Below the pieces are notes generated by a model that ran no database searches, was not told the DNA's origin, and was given only the letters and a program-made list of their open reading frames with translations. 64,000 bases of DNA from NCBI GenBank assembly GCA_037349105.1, contig JAYJMM010000074.1:186001-250000 (forward strand), written 5' to 3'. This document shows positions 12,801 to 27,700 of the stretch, in pieces. Made by a program: the position numbers and the translations under genes. Position 1 is the first letter of the stretch, and each line of letters begins with the position of its first letter. This stretch comes from Limnomonas spitsbergensis (Eukaryota > Chlorophyta > Chlorophyceae > Chlamydomonadales).

Positions 12801-15800
12801 TGCCTTTTGCTTCTAACTCGTATTACTGGTTGGCAATGCCTTTGCACTGCCTGTTGCTTTGAACTCCTTTAACTGGTTGGCAATGCCTGGTGCCTGGTGA
12901 TTTTTAACTTGCCCTTCCTGTTGTCCCCTTCGGCGCAGGGCACTAGCCAGGAGGCTAAGGATTACACCGAGGAGACCATCCTGTTTGCCCTCAACATGGT
13001 TCACACATGTGGGTCTCGGAGCAACGGATTGATATCTTTTAACCCTAAACCTGGTCCACAATTTCACATGGGCAGGGTATGCAGGTCTTGATGGATAGGG
13101 TTTACGCCCCTGAACACCAAGCCCTACGCATGGCGATCATGGGTGTTCTCTGCACTATGGGGTGCATTCCCATGCTATTGCTCGATGTTTGTGTGTGTTG
13201 GTTGCGAGGTCAGGAAGGTCACAGGTTTCTGCTTGCTGTCCTAGCGTATTTAGTGCCTAAACTGGTTTATGGGCACAAGTCCCATGCATCAAATGTGATG
13301 CCCCGCTGGTCCGGCCCTGCCAACCCCGAACCCTTGTGTGCAGCGCTGCTCAAAATGGGGCAGGAGCTTGTGTATTTGGTACACCATAGGCCGTAATATT
13401 TACGGTATTATAATGTACAGCATAGCCTGGTGTATTAAAGCGCAAATGATGCATCAGCGATTATGTGCCCTCCTGCCCGACCCCGCTTAACCCTACACCC
13501 TTGTCTGACTTGATCTGACTCAACGAAACCTTCAACCCTTGTCCGGCCTTGCTGTACACACTCAACCCTCAACCCTTCTACAGCGCTGCTCACACTTGGG
13601 CAGGAGCTGGTCTTCTACGATGGTTTGGTGGCCTTGGTGCACGTGGAGCTGCTGCACGCTATGTGCCAGGCTGTGGTGAGTGTAGTGATTTTCGAACACG
13701 GATTAACACTTTTCGAACTGCGTGTTTGTGAGATGTGTGTGAATAAGATGCGTCGCCTACGGCCTGCCGGGGATGGGATTTGCGAGGGGGGGGAAGGGCT
13801 TGGAGGCTGGGAGCCATGGTCCAGGCTTTGGTTTCGAAGCACATATTCGAATGCTGTTTTTTGTCTGGTGAGAGCACGATGTGCCAGAGGCTGTTGTGAG
13901 ATCGGTGGTTTCAAGCACGGTCAGACGATGGTTTAAATGTTGGATTGTCTGATGACAGGGCCATCGTCACGCTGTGGCGAGAGCGGTGATTTCCGAACAC
14001 GTGTTTTAATACTCTGATTGCTGAATGATATGCGGGGAGCGCACCGTTGGCCATGTTGCAGTAAAACGGTGGTTTTCATCCCCTGGTTTTCATCCCCTGG
14101 TTTTCATCCCCTGGTTTTCATCCCCTGGTTTTCATCCCCTGGTTTTCATCCCCTGGTTTTCATCCCCTGGTTTTCTCCCCTGGTTTTCATCCCCTGGTTT
14201 TCATCCCCTGGTTTTCATCCCCTGGTTTTCATCCCCTGGTTTTCATCCCCTGGTTTTCATCCCCTGGTTTTCATCCCCTGGTTTTCATCCCCTGGTTTTC
14301 ATCCCCTGGTTTTCATCCCCTGGTTTTCATCCCCTGGTTTTCATCCCCTGGTTTTCATCCCCTGGTTTTCATCCCCTGGTTTTCAACCCCTGGTTTTCAT
14401 CCCCTGGTTTTCATCCCTGGTTTTCATCCCCTGGTTTTCATCCCCTGGTTTTCATCCCCTGGTTTTCATCCCCTGGTTTTCTCCCCTGGTTTTCATCCCC
14501 TGGTTTTCATCCCCTGGTTTTCATCCCCTGGTTTTCATCCCCTGGTTTTCATCCCCTGGTTTTCATCCCCTGGTTTTCATCCCCTGGTTTTCATCCCCTG
14601 GTTTTCATCCCCTGGTTTTCATCCCCTGGTTTTCATCCCTGGTTTTCATCCCCTGGTTTTCATCCCCTGGTTTTCATCCCCTGGTTTTCATCCCCTGGTT
14701 TTCTCCCCTGGTTTTCATCCCCTGGTTTTCATCCCCTGGTTTTCATCCCCTGGTTTTCATCCCCTGGTTTTCATCCCCTGGTTTTCAACCCCTGGTTTTC
14801 ATCCCCTGGTTTTCATCCCCTGGTTTTCATCCCTGGTTTTCATCCCCTGGTTTTCAACCCCTGGTTTTCATCCCCTGGTTTTCATCCCTGGTTTCATCCC
14901 CTGGTTTTCTCCCCTGGTTTTCATCCCCTGGTTTTCATCCCCTGGTTTTCTCCCCTGGTTTTCATCCCCTGGTTTTCATCCCCTGGTTTTCTCCCCTGGT
15001 TTTCATCCCCTGGTTTTCATCCCCTGGTTTTCATCCCCTGGTTTTCATCCCCTGGTTTTCATCCCCTGGTTTTCATCCCCTGGTTTTCATCCCCTGGTTT
15101 TCATCCCCTGGTTTTCATCCCCTGGTTTTCATCCCCTGGTTTTCATCCCCTGGTTTTCATCCCCTGGTTTTCATCCCCTGGTTTTCATCCCCTGGTTTTC
15201 AACCCCTCGTTTTCATCCCCTGGTTTTCATCCCCTGGTTTTCATCCCCTGGTTTTCATCCCCTGGTTTTCATCCCCTGGTTTTCATCCCCTGGTTTTCAT
15301 CCCCTGGTTTTCATCCCCTGGTTTTCATCCCCTGGTTTTCATCCCCTGGTTTTCATCCCCTGGTTTTCATCCCTGGTTTTCATCCCCTGGTTTTCATCCC
15401 CTGGTTTTCATCCCCTGGTTTTCATCCCCTGGTTTTCATCCCCTGGTTTTCATCCCCTGGTTTTCATCCCCTGGTTTTCATCCCCTGGTTTTCATCCCCT
15501 GGTTTTCATCCCCTGGTTTTCATCCCCTGGTTTTCATCCCCTGGTTTTCATCCCCTGGTTTTCATCCCCTGGTTTTTTCACACAAATTCGAATGTCCAAA
15601 GTTTGGAAGGCATGGTGAGAGGGCGCCATGGGCCAGGGTTTGCAGAGGGTGCAAATGTTTAGGGTTCAGGGTTGCGGGTTCGCAGAAGGTGCAAGTTTTT
15701 TAGATTAACAGTTTAGGGTTTAGGGTTTGCAGACGGGGCAAAGGTCTAGGGCTTAGGGTTTGCAGAGGGTGCAAATGCTTCCAAATGCAGGTTTTGAATT

Positions 15801-18701
15801 TGAATGAGCCACGTGCCTTCGTGCATGCTCGCTGAGGCGCTTGAGGTTTGTGTGTCGGGTTCCGGGGTGAAGACCTGGTTGCTGACTTGCGGGGTGAATT
15901 ACCTTGCTATTTTATTGAGCAAATATAGGGGAGGCACCAATGCGTGGAGGCAGTATTTGCTGCCCCTGCCTGCCCCTCCCGCGCACCTCCACCCCTTACC
16001 ACACCCCGGCTCTGCCCCTATCCACACCCGGCTCTGCCCCCCTCAACCCTTAACCCTAAACATCCGGCCCTGCCCCCCTTAACCCATAACCCAAATCCTT
16101 AACACCCGGCTCTGCCCCCCTCAACACCCAGCTCTGCCTCCTCCCCCCTTTGTCCCAGGTGAACTGCACCAGCGTGTCCATCATCAGTGCCTTCAGCCAG
16201 ATCATGCTCTGCATCTACTCCTTCATCGGCACGGTCTCCATCTCGCAGATTGAGATGGTGATGGAGCGCGTGCTGCTGAGGCTGGCAGATGGTGAGAGGC
16301 GGGGGGCGGATCTGGAGCGGGTGGGTCAAGAGGCAGGGCAGGTAGATTGATTAGTGGGGCGGGAGGAAGGGGGGGCGGATTGAGATGGTGATGGAGATAA
16401 TGCTGCTGCGGCTGGCAGATGGTGAGGGGGGGGGGGCGGATATGGAGCCATGGGTCAGGTAGGGAGGGGGGCGGATTGAGATGGTGATGGAGATAATGCT
16501 GCTGCGGCTGGCAGATGGTGAGGGGGGGGCGGATATGGAGCCATGGGTCAGGAAGGGAGGGGGACGGGTGAGATGGTGATGGAAATAATGCCGCTGCGGC
16601 TGGCAGATGGTGAGGGGGGGGGGGCGGATATGGAGCCATGGGTCAGGAAGGGAGGGGGACGGGTGAGATGGTGATGGAGATAATGCTGCTGCGGCTGGCA
16701 GATGGTGAGGGGGGGGGGGTGGATATGGAGCCATGGGTCAGGAAGGGAGGGGGGCGGATTGAGATGGTGATGGAGATAATGCTGCTGCGGCTGGCAGATG
16801 GTGAGGGGGGGGCGGATATGGAGCCATGGGTCAGGAAGGGAGGGAAATGGGTGAGATGGTGATGGAGATAATGCTGCTGCGGCTGGCAGATGGTGAGGGG
16901 GGGGGGATACGGAGCCATGGGTCAGGAAGGGGGGGGGGACGGGTGAGATGGTGATGGAGATAATGCTGCTGCGGCTGGCAGATGGTGAGGGGGGGGCGGA
17001 TATGGAGCCATGGGTCAGGAAGGGAGGGGGACGGGTGAGATGGTGATGGCGATAATGTTGCTGCGGCTGGCAGATGGTGAGAGGGGGGGGGGCGGATACG
17101 GAGCCATGGGGCAGGAAGGGGGGGGGGACGGGTGAGATGGTGATGGAGATAATGCTGCTGTGGCTGGCAGATGGTGAGGGGGGGGTGGATATGGAGCCAT
17201 GGGTCAGGAAGGGAGGGGGACGGGTGAGATGGTGATGGAGATAATGCTGCTGCGGCTGGCAGATGGTGAGGGGGGGGCGGATACGGAGCCATGGGGCAGG
17301 AAGGGGGGGGACGGGTGAGATGGTGATGGAGATAATGCTGCTGAGGCTGGCAGATGGTGAGGGGGGGGGGGCGGATATGGAGCGGGTGGGGCAGGAAGGG
17401 GGGGGGGGCGGGTGAGATGGTGATGGATATAATGCTGCTGCGGCTGGCACACAGTGGTAGAAAGAGGCAGAGACGGAGAGGGGGGGGGGGGGGGCATAAG
17501 ACAGCAGGTTAAAGACTCCCATCCTCCACATTTTACCCTGTGGATTGCTTTCCTCAGACCGCGTTCGTCTGTGAAATCATAGGGGGGAAAACGTAGTTGT
17601 CGACCCCATTGCCCTCACAGACCGCACACAGCCGTGAATGCCCGGGCCTTAAAATAACCTCCAGCTCCAGCTTCCTGTTTCGCTGTCCGCGATCAGCACT
17701 GGTGGTTTGCCCTTGCCCTGACCCCGTGCCGTCAAGTTCTATTGAACCTCTTTATGCAGCAACCAGGTATTAGGTATGCTGGTCCTGATTCGCACCCTGC
17801 CTTCATTCGTGGACCGTCTCGCCCCCTTTCTTATGCCCCCCTCTCCTCCTCTTCCCCATCCCCCCTTCAGCCGCCTCCCCACTCCTCTGAGCCTCCGTCT
17901 CCCCCCCCCCCACACACACACCTCAGCCTATTCCCCCTTTCCTCCCACCCCTCTGCCTCCTGCTTCTTCCCTCACTTGTCCCTCTGTTTGGTCTTCTTCA
18001 GGCAAGTCTGTCACCCTGGAGCAGCAGGAGGCAGCTCTGGAGGGCGTGCTGGACCTGTGTCGCCAACCTGGCTTTGTACACGACATCTTCGTCAACTGCG
18101 ACTGCAGGTGGGTCGGACAAAAGCTGAAAACTTGGCCATGTACACCCCCCCCCCCCTCTCCCCCTTTCCCTCCCTCTTGCATGCTTGAGCATTTACCTGT
18201 TAAGAGGACCTCCCTGCAGTCGTATTCATATGCCCCCCCCTCCCCCCCACACACACACAAACACAAACACGTCTCCCGTCCCTCACCTTCCCTGCTTGCT
18301 GCAGGCTGGAGCGTTATAATCTGTTGAGATGGCCTCAGCTCCCTGCGTTCTTACTGACATGCGCCCCCCCCCCCCCCCACACACACATCCACACGCAAGT
18401 GCATATCATCCCACACACACGCACACATCTCCCCTCTCTCTCCTCCACCCCCTCCTGCAGGCTGGAGCGTGGTAATCTGTTTGATGACTTCTGTCGCCTG
18501 CTACCAAGCACAAAGGCGCCCCCAACCCATCACTTGCACATACACGTAACCCAACCCACACACCTGCATCCCATCCCTCCCCTCCCAACCCTCCTGCTGG
18601 CTGGAGTTTGGTAACCTGTCTCAGGACCTCTTTTCCCTACTGTCCAAACACACATAGCCCCCTCCCCCCTCACACACACATCACGTGCATTAATGGAGCA
18701 G

Positions 18702-18795
<94 letters not shown>

Positions 18796-21700
18796 CTCCC
18801 GTCCCTCCTCCCTCCTTCAGACTGGAGCGTGGCAATCTGTTTGAGGACCTCTGCTCCCTGTTGTCCAAGACGGCCTACCCGGTGTCCAAAGGCGCACTCA
18901 CCCCTCTGCACTTCATCAGCCTGGAAGCCATGCTGGCCATCCTGCAGGTGAGGAGGGGGGATGGTGGGAGGCTAGTGGCTGGGGGCACTTCCTCCTGCCC
19001 TCAATCTTCATGCAGGTGAGGAGGGGGGATGGCTGGGGGCTAGTGGCTGGGGGCCCTTCCTCCTGCCCTCAATCTTCCTGCAGGTGAGGAGGGGGGATGG
19101 CGGGGGGCTAGTGGCTGGGGGCCCTTCCTCCTGCCCTCAATCTTCCTGCAGGTGAGGAGGGGGGATGGCGGGGGGCTAGTGGCTGGGGGCCCTTCCTCCT
19201 GCCCTCAATCTTCCTGCAGGTGAGGAGGGGGTGTGGCGGGGGGCTAGTGGCAGGGGGCACTTCCTCCTGCCCTCAATTTTCCTGCAGGTGAGGAGGGCGG
19301 ATGGCTGGGGGCTAGTGGCTGGGGGCCCTTCCTCCTGCCCTCAATTTTCCTGCAGGTGAGGAGGGCGGATGGCTGTGGCTGGGTCCCCTGTCCCCTGCCC
19401 TCAATTCTTCCTGCTGTTGAGGAATGGGAAAGGGGGGGGGGGGGCTTTTGGCTGATGGGTGGTGGATGGTGGCTGGGTATGTTGCATGCCCTTAATCACT
19501 GTCCCCTGCACCTCATCAGCATGTAAGCAATGCTGGCGATCCTACAGGTGAGGATAGGGGAAGGGTGTATTTGGCTGGGGGCTGACGCCCCAACTCTTAA
19601 GCCTCTAACATGCAGGTTCTGATGTGAGTGGAGGGGCTGGTGGCTGGTGGCTGGGTACGCTTGTTGGCTGGATCCGCTGGATTCCAATTCCCCCGATTCT
19701 CCCCACCCCATTTGTGCGCTTGTGGCAGGATGCAGCGAAGCAGGTACAGAAGGAAATGAACCAAGGACCTCTGTCCCGGGTAGCTCACCTAGTGCTCCTG
19801 CTGAACGGGTGTCTTCCTTAGTCCACGCCTCATTTATTTATTTAGGCCCCCTGCCTATCCTCCTATTTATTTGTGTATTATCATCTACTTATTTATGGCC
19901 CCGCCCCTCCTTCTTGCACGCCAGGCCATTGCTGCGGAGAGTAAGGCCAACGCGTTCCAGCCTCCCCCCGGTGACCTGGAGCTCCCCTGCTTCGTTGATG
20001 TGTGGACGCCGCTGGTGGATGGCGGGCTGCTGCACCTGGACCTGCTTATGGAGGCCGCGGACAAGGTAGGGTAGGTGTGAACTTGCGAGGTGTGAACTTG
20101 GTGAGTGTGAATTCCGAGGGTGTTGGAGTGTGGGATGCAGACCCTGTCTCTCCTGCGTGGACATGCACCTAGGATTCAGGATAAAGAGTTGGGGTTTGTG
20201 TGTAGGGTTAGGGGTTCCTGGGCATTATATGTTGGTAGGTCCCCGGGGGGCATGCCGGTTGCTATATCAAAGATCTGCAGTTCAGGATTTTCTGAACCAG
20301 AATTCCTCACCTCCCCCCCCCCCCCCCCCTCCATAAAAGATGTAGGGTCATTTACCCACAACCCTAAATGACACATGAAAGAAATAGGGACATAAGCCCG
20401 ACATCCTAAATGCCCCTCCGGAAATAAAGGGGTTCTTAACCATTAAACGAAAACGCCACGTCAACGATATAGGGTTATAAACCCTCAACCCTAAAGTCAC
20501 ATCAACTATATAGGGTGCTAAACCCTGCACCCTGAACGCCACATAAAAGATGTACCGTGAGGGGTATTTTGCACCAATGTCCAAGTTACCCACCGTCCCT
20601 CTCTCTCCGTGTGGACGTGCCAGCACTGATAGAAAATGCTAATCGGGGATTGGCCTGTTTCGATGACCCGGCCGGGCGCATATTCAGGGCCTCGCCGGTT
20701 CCTGGAGAGGACCCACGATCTGTGTCTGTGAGGGGGAGTATGGTACATGGGGTGTGGAAAGTGTGGGGGGGAGTATCAGAGTATGGTACAAGGGCACCGA
20801 TGAAAAGCATGACCACCCTGTGTCCATATAATCTCCCCTCTCCGCAGAATGTCGTGATAGGGCTATCTACTTTGCGGTTATACCTGCTGTGGGTTGAGCG
20901 GTCCGGACGGAATGCTAAGTCTTTTTATTTTTCGGATGTTCATACAACGTCCCCTCCCCTGCTTAGGCGTCAGCTGCCCTCGATACGGCGTCAGCGGGCA
21001 GCGGAGCGGCAGACCTCATAAAGTCGCAGAGCAGGTATAGCTGCCGGCATAGCTCAAGCTGTCCTGCTGTTGGACACATGTCACACTTTCCGCGTCTGTC
21101 TGATGTACTGCTGATGTACATGCGCTGAGCAGCTGCAGTCGTTGAGCCCGCTGCACTCATGAAAGCAGTACAAATGCCGTTTGCACCCCGGCTGAAGTCC
21201 ACTTATTGTTTCTACTTGAGATTTAAATTCTGTACAATTGCCTGAAGGACTGGAAAGATGGAGAAAAGTGGCCCCAGATGCCCCGTGTTTTCCCTATGTT
21301 TGTGACTGTACAGCTCTGCTCTGTACACACGAAAGCAGTACATTGTATGATGTTGTAAAATGTCCCCCTCCGTCCCTGTGCGTGTCCGCAGGGGGTCCCT
21401 GGAGACCGCCGGTGCACCCAGGTCTCAGGGCCCGTCGTCCGTGGGGCGGGCGGACATCCTGGGCAGCAGCGCGGGGGGGATAGAGAGTGCGGCCGAGCAC
21501 GCCGCCGCGGAGCGGGCCATGGCGTCGGCGTGCGCCACGTCGGCGCTTCCGGCCTCGTTGGCGCACATGCACCTTGGGTCAGCGGTGCACCTCAGCGCGG
21601 TCTCGGAGAGCAGGTGTGATTGCGGTGGCTGCTGCGGTACTTGTGTACTGCTGATGTACATCCAGTCATGTCCTGTTGTGCAAGTACTGTAGAGACTGTA

Positions 21701-24700
21701 CTGTGCTATGCCCTGGATTAGGGTTCAGGGCTTGGACTTAACCATGCCACTTAACCATGCCCTGTGTTTTCTTAGCACCTGCTTCCTGATCTCTGAATCT
21801 GTTGCAAGCGGAGAAAGTTATCCACCCTGGGTCCTGGATTAATTGTTTGATGATTAACGGATGCTCCTCAACCGATTGGGATGGTAAAATGTCAGGCTGC
21901 GCCGTTTCCTTAACTCTTCACGCCCTACACAGGGCGCAGCGTTCTTTCATATGTCATTTGTTTGTTTGACAGGAGCTGCTCTTTTGTCTAGGTATTTGCA
22001 GAGTAGCTGGGAAGCCCCCTGCTCAATGCGCTCATACCACACCGCAGATGAGTCACGAGTGCTCCTTTCCAATCAGCGGTATGCCCACCTGTACTGCCTG
22101 TCAGAGGCATGCCTACATGTACCGCCTGCCAAGGGCATGCCCACCTGTACGGCCCAGGGTTACCCAGTACGGCCGTTTGGGTCAAAATCCCGGACCGTTT
22201 ACCGTATCGTATCGCACCGTTTAATAATACCGTACCGTGTTCAAACACCGTGTCAGCCGATGCCCTTCCTGTCCGGCCATTTCGGCCGTACCTTATCCGT
22301 ATCCGTACAGTTTGAGCGTTCCGTATTCTCGTACCGGGTGACCCTGGTACAGCCAGGTGACGTCTTTGTACTGTACGCCTGTGTCCTTCATCTGCCTGTA
22401 CAGCTGCCCTGATATGCCTACCCCCCGCGCTGCCTGTGGATCTCTTAATGCAAAACTTGGTGCCATGCCTCTTGACTGCAAGGGACTTTTCTCCTCTGCG
22501 TTTGGCGGTGTGTGAGAGGTGAATCCCCACCTGTACTGCCACTTGAACTACCAACATGTCCCGTCTGCCCGTACCGCAGCCTGGGTCCAAAATGAGTGAC
22601 CTGCTGTGTCGCCTGTTGACGGTGTGTACAAATCGCCTGTATGCCTGTACTACCATATGGTATGGTACCGCCATCTGACACGCCCTGCCTTCCTGTACCG
22701 CAGCATGGCTCCGATGGGCAATCTGCTGTGTCTGGCTGTTTGTGGTTGACGGTGTCTGACATTCGTATTCCCATCTGTACTGCCATTTTGTATCGTACCG
22801 GCAACTGACGGGTCCTACCTGCCTGTACCGCAGCCTGGCTCCAATGAGTGATCTGCTGCGTCTGCGTTCTGCGGTGTTTGAAAAGCACATGAAACGGAAA
22901 CTGGTGGTGGCAGTGGACCACTTCAACAAGGACCACAAGAAGGGGCTGCAGTTTCTACAAGTAGGGGATGAAGATGGGGAGGAGAGGGGGGGGGGGGTGA
23001 CGGGGGGGTCATGCAAAGCACAGGAGGTAGGAACTGGGTAGTGGCTGCAGACCACTTCAACAAGGACCACAAGAAGGGGCTGCAGTTTCTACAAGTAGGG
23101 GATGAAGATGGGGAGGAGAGGGGGGGGGGGGTGACGGGGGGTCATGCAAAGCACAGGAGGTAGGAACTGGGTAGTGGCTGCAGACCACTTCAACAAGGAC
23201 CACAAGAAGGGACTGCAGTTCCTACAAGTAGGGGATGAAGATGGGGAGGAGAGGGGGGGGGGGGGTGACGGGGGGTCATGCAAAGCACAGGAGGTAGGAA
23301 CTGGGTAGTGGCTGCAGACCACTTCAACAAGGACCACAAGAAGGGACTGCAGTTCCTACAAGTAGGGGATGAAGATGGGGAGGAGAGGGGGGGGGGGTGT
23401 GACGGGGGGGTCATGCAAAGCACAGGAGGTAGGAACTGGTAGTGGCTGCAGACCACTTCAACAAGGACCACAAGAAGGGACTGCAGTTTCTACAAGTAGG
23501 GGATGAAGATGGGGAGGAGAGGGGGGGGGGGTGTGACGGGGGGGTCATGCAAAGCACAGGAGGTAGGAACTGGTAGTGGCTGCAGACCACTTCAACAAGG
23601 ACCACAAGAAGGGGCTGCAGTTTCTACAAGTAGGGGATGAAGATGGGGAGGAGAGGGGGGGGGGGGGTGACGGGGGGTCATGCAAAGCACAGGAGGTAGG
23701 AACTGGGTAGTGGCTGCAGACCACTTCAACAAGGACCACAAGAAGGGACTGCAGTTTCTACAAGTAGGGGATGAAGATGGGGAGGAGAGGGGGGGGGGGG
23801 TGACGGGGGGGTCATGCAAAGCACAGGAGGTAGGAACTGGTAGTGGCTGCAGACCACTTCAACAGACCACTTCAACAAGGGCCGCAAGAAGGGTCTGCGG
23901 TTTCTACAAGTGGGCGATGAGACTGGGGATGGGAGGGTTGTGTGCGTGTGTGTGAGGGGGGGGGGTCATGTAACGCGCATCTAGGCTGGTGATGACGCGT
24001 TGGAGCCTTTGAACAAAGACCACAAGTAGAGGCAGCAGGTCGTACATGTGGGCCGCGGGGTGACGGGTGCTTAATCAAAATGAAGGAAGCATTATACCGA
24101 TAATTAATAACGTTATACCGAATTACCGGTAATACATAAAGTAATATATGGAATATAACGATCCTTCTTGCGTTTTTCTTCTGCTGCAGATGAAGAGGGC
24201 TGCCCCGATGCCCATGGCCCGCACTTATTGCCGCGAAATGAAGCACCCTCAAGCGAGCACTCTCTCCTGCTCCCTCCACCCTCCACTCTCTGCAGGCTGC
24301 CAATTTGATGCCTCTGCTTGAGGGTAGCCCCAGCACCAGGGCCGCGTTGGAGGCAGCACCAGTAAATGACGATTGCCTCTCCCACCCCCCACACACACAC
24401 TATCCCTGCAGGCCGCCAAGCTGATGCCTCTTCTTGAGGGCAGCCCCAGCGCCAGGGCCGCATTGGAAGCGGGCACAGCAGGACCGCGGGACACTGCCTC
24501 CCTCGAGGACCTAGCAATGTGCCTGGGGCGCTTCCTACACGGCTGCCCCGGCCTGGACAAGGTGCATTTGGGGTTCAGGGTGTAAGGTGAAGACTTCCTT
24601 GGCCTGGACAAGGTGGCCTGGGGTTCAGGGTTTAGGGTGTCACTGCCTGGACAAGGTGCGTTTGGGGTTCAGGGTGTAGGGCAAAGACTTCCTTGGCCTG

Positions 24701-27700
24701 GACACGGTGGTTTGGGGCTCGCTGTTTAGGGTGAAGGCTGCCCCGGCATGGACGAGGTGCGTCTGGTCAAGGATTGTGCAGGAAGGGCAAAAGCTGCCCC
24801 AGCCACGACACAGGGGGGTGGGTTTGGGGCTCAGGCTGCCCCGGCCTGGACAAGGTGCGAGAAGGGTTAGGGTCTAGGCCTTAACCGCCTAGGCTTAAAC
24901 GCTTAGGCTTAGCTGCCTATGCCTTAACAAAATACATTTGGTAGAAGGGTGAGGTAAAATCGTTGTCCCTGGTCGAGAGACTTCCCTGACCTTGCCTCGT
25001 GCCTCATGCCTGCACCCCCTTCTCCAGGTCTCAATTGGTGAGCTCCTGGGTGAGCCTGCCGACTTCTACCTCAAGGCGCTTGACGCCTACACGCACTCGT
25101 TCAACTTCCGCGACGTCAAGTTTGACGCCGCCATCCGCATGTTCCTCGAGTCCTTCCGGTTGCCGGGGGAGGCGCAGAAGATCAACCGCATCATCAACTC
25201 ATTTGGGCATCACTACTTCAAGCACAATAAGGTGTGGATAGAGGGATTTGGGGTGTATTGCATGATATGGGTGTGTAAAGAGTGATCTGGGGTGTATTGT
25301 GTGATATGGGTGTGGATAGAGTGATATGGGCGTGTATTGTGTGATATGGGTGTGGATAGAGTGATATGGGTGTATATTGTGTGATATGGGTGTGGATATA
25401 GTGATCTGGGGGTGTATTGTGTGATATGGATGTGGAATGAGTAATATGGATAGAGTGTTATGGGTTAGCCAGGGGTGGCGCAGAAGATCAATCACGTCAT
25501 CAACTCACGTGGGTATCACTACTTCAAGCATAAAAAGGAGGTGTGGACAGCGTGATATGGGTGTGGACGAAGAGAGATGGGTGTGGTTATAGTGGTATGA
25601 GTATGGTTAGTGTGATGTGAGTGTGGGCAAAATGTTGTGGGTATGGACAGAATGAGATGGGTTTGTGGAGGAGGAGCACCACTACTTCGAACACAATGAG
25701 GTGAAGGGGACTCTCTACTCAACCACTTTTTTCACACCTGAACCACTTTTTCAAGCCCCCAAAGATGACGGGCGGCCTCGGCCTTCAGCCCCTCTAGCGC
25801 GGCTTATTTAAGTACACACAAGTGTGTGTTGTAGAGCCCTCCGAGCGCGACTATTTTTTGAAGTACAACAAATACGGTATGGTGTTTTGGAGGGGAAATA
25901 GGGAGACGGCTGCGTTCAGGTTCAGAATGGGAAGGCTTCAGAGTTACCATGGGGTGGGTCGCCTTAAGTTGTGGCCTGGGAAATGTGGGGGGTGAGGCAC
26001 CACGTGTCTTCCTGAACCCCAAACGCTGATCGCTGACCCCCCCCAGAACCTGGACCTCTGATCCCAGCCCCTCTAAACCCTGACCATTTGAGCCCTGCCC
26101 ATGTGAACCCGCCCCTCCTTTAATGCATATTCCTCCAGCCTCGTACCCGTATCCTTCTTATGCTGTTTTTCATAACATAAAAAAATAGCGATGCCGCTGC
26201 CTGCATGCTGCTTCCAAATTTCAAATCCGGGCTGTCGTTTGCTCTTGTTTTCATAATGTGTTCAAGAGCGAAGATGCCGTCATGCTGCTTTTAAATTACA
26301 AATCTTCCAAAGTACAAATTGCTTGCTCTTGTCTTCAGAATGTGTTCAAGAGCGAAGATGCCGCCTACGTCCTGGCGTACTCCGTCATCATGCTCAACAC
26401 GGACAGGCACAACTCTCAGGTGGGGGAGTTGCACCTGATGACACCAGGTCACACCTGATGAAACAAGGTCACACCTGATGATATGAGGTCACACCTGATG
26501 ACATGAGGTCACACCTGATGATATGAGGTCACACCTGCTCAAATGAGGTCACACCTGATGATATGATTGATCCATAGCATGTGCAAGGTCACTCTCAGGT
26601 GGGGGAAGGAGGGTCACCCCTGATGATATGAGTGGCATCGTATGGGTGTGCGACCAGCCGACCACCCTAAGGTGGGGGGGTCACACTTGAGGACATGAGT
26701 GATCTTAAATGTGTGGAAGCCCCTCTCAGGTGTGTGGGGGGGAGGGTCACGCCTGATCATACGAGTGGTCCATAATGTGCGGCGTTGCTCACTAGTGATA
26801 AGCAAATGCCACACTTGAATGGAGTTTTGGAAGTGTGACGCCACACTCATGTGGTAGTGAAGAGTCACACTTTATCGATGTATTGTGACGTTGCGCACAT
26901 ACTGGGAAGGGTCACACGCTCCGGTGATGTTTTGGATGTGTGACGCCACTGCTCGGTGGGGGGTGAAGGGTCACACATATTGAGAGTTGGTATGTGTGAG
27001 GTTATAGGCAAGGGATGCAGGAGGTCGTGATGTCCTGGATGGTTCAGGTTAGCAGGTGCCCCATTGAACGCAAACGCAGGAGACGGGTGACGTGTGTTTG
27101 TCTTTTCTGTGCACCAAACCCTTGGCAGGCTGTGTACTCATTGTTGTTCCGGACTGGACTGCACCCTAAATAAACAAAGGCTGTGGAGAGTACCTGAATT
27201 ACCCCCGGCCCCTCTACTCACCATCCAGCACCACTCACCCGCACCCACTCACCCGCGCCCACTCACCCACACTCACCCACCTGCGCCCACTCACCTGCAC
27301 CCACTCATCCGCACCCACTCACCCGCGTCCACTCCCCCACACCCACTCACCCGCGCCCACTCACCCACACCCGCAGGTCAAGAACAAGATGTCCCTCGAG
27401 TCTTTCCGCCGCAACCTGCGCGGTGTCAATGACAACACCGACTTCCCCATCGAGTTCCTGGACGAGATATTCTACTCTATCATCAAGGTGCATGTGTGGC
27501 TAGATCTCTGACTGTGTGGCTAGATCTCTGACTGTGTGGATAGATCTCTGACTGTGTGGCTAGATCTCTGACTGTGTGGATAGATCTCTGGATTGGTGAC
27601 TAGATCTCTGACTGTGTGGATAGATCTCTGACTGTGTGGCTAGATCTCTGACTGTGTGGATAGATCTCTGGATTGGTGACTAGATCTCTGACTGTGTGGA

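Noticed and set aside
14018..15703. Two overlapping + frames of over 500 codons (SSPGFHPLVFIPWF repeats)
   Set aside because: A 14-bp satellite without stops keeps all three frames open; the peptide is just the repeat translated.
16223..17531. Minus-strand frames with HHLPAAAALSPSPSHP repeats
   Set aside because: Reverse reading of the exon 10 donor array.
20622..20728. Possible extra exon (PALIENANRGLACFDD) between exons 13 and 14
   Set aside because: Acceptor phase does not match exon 13, and no homology; exon 14 at 20967 fits both neighbours.
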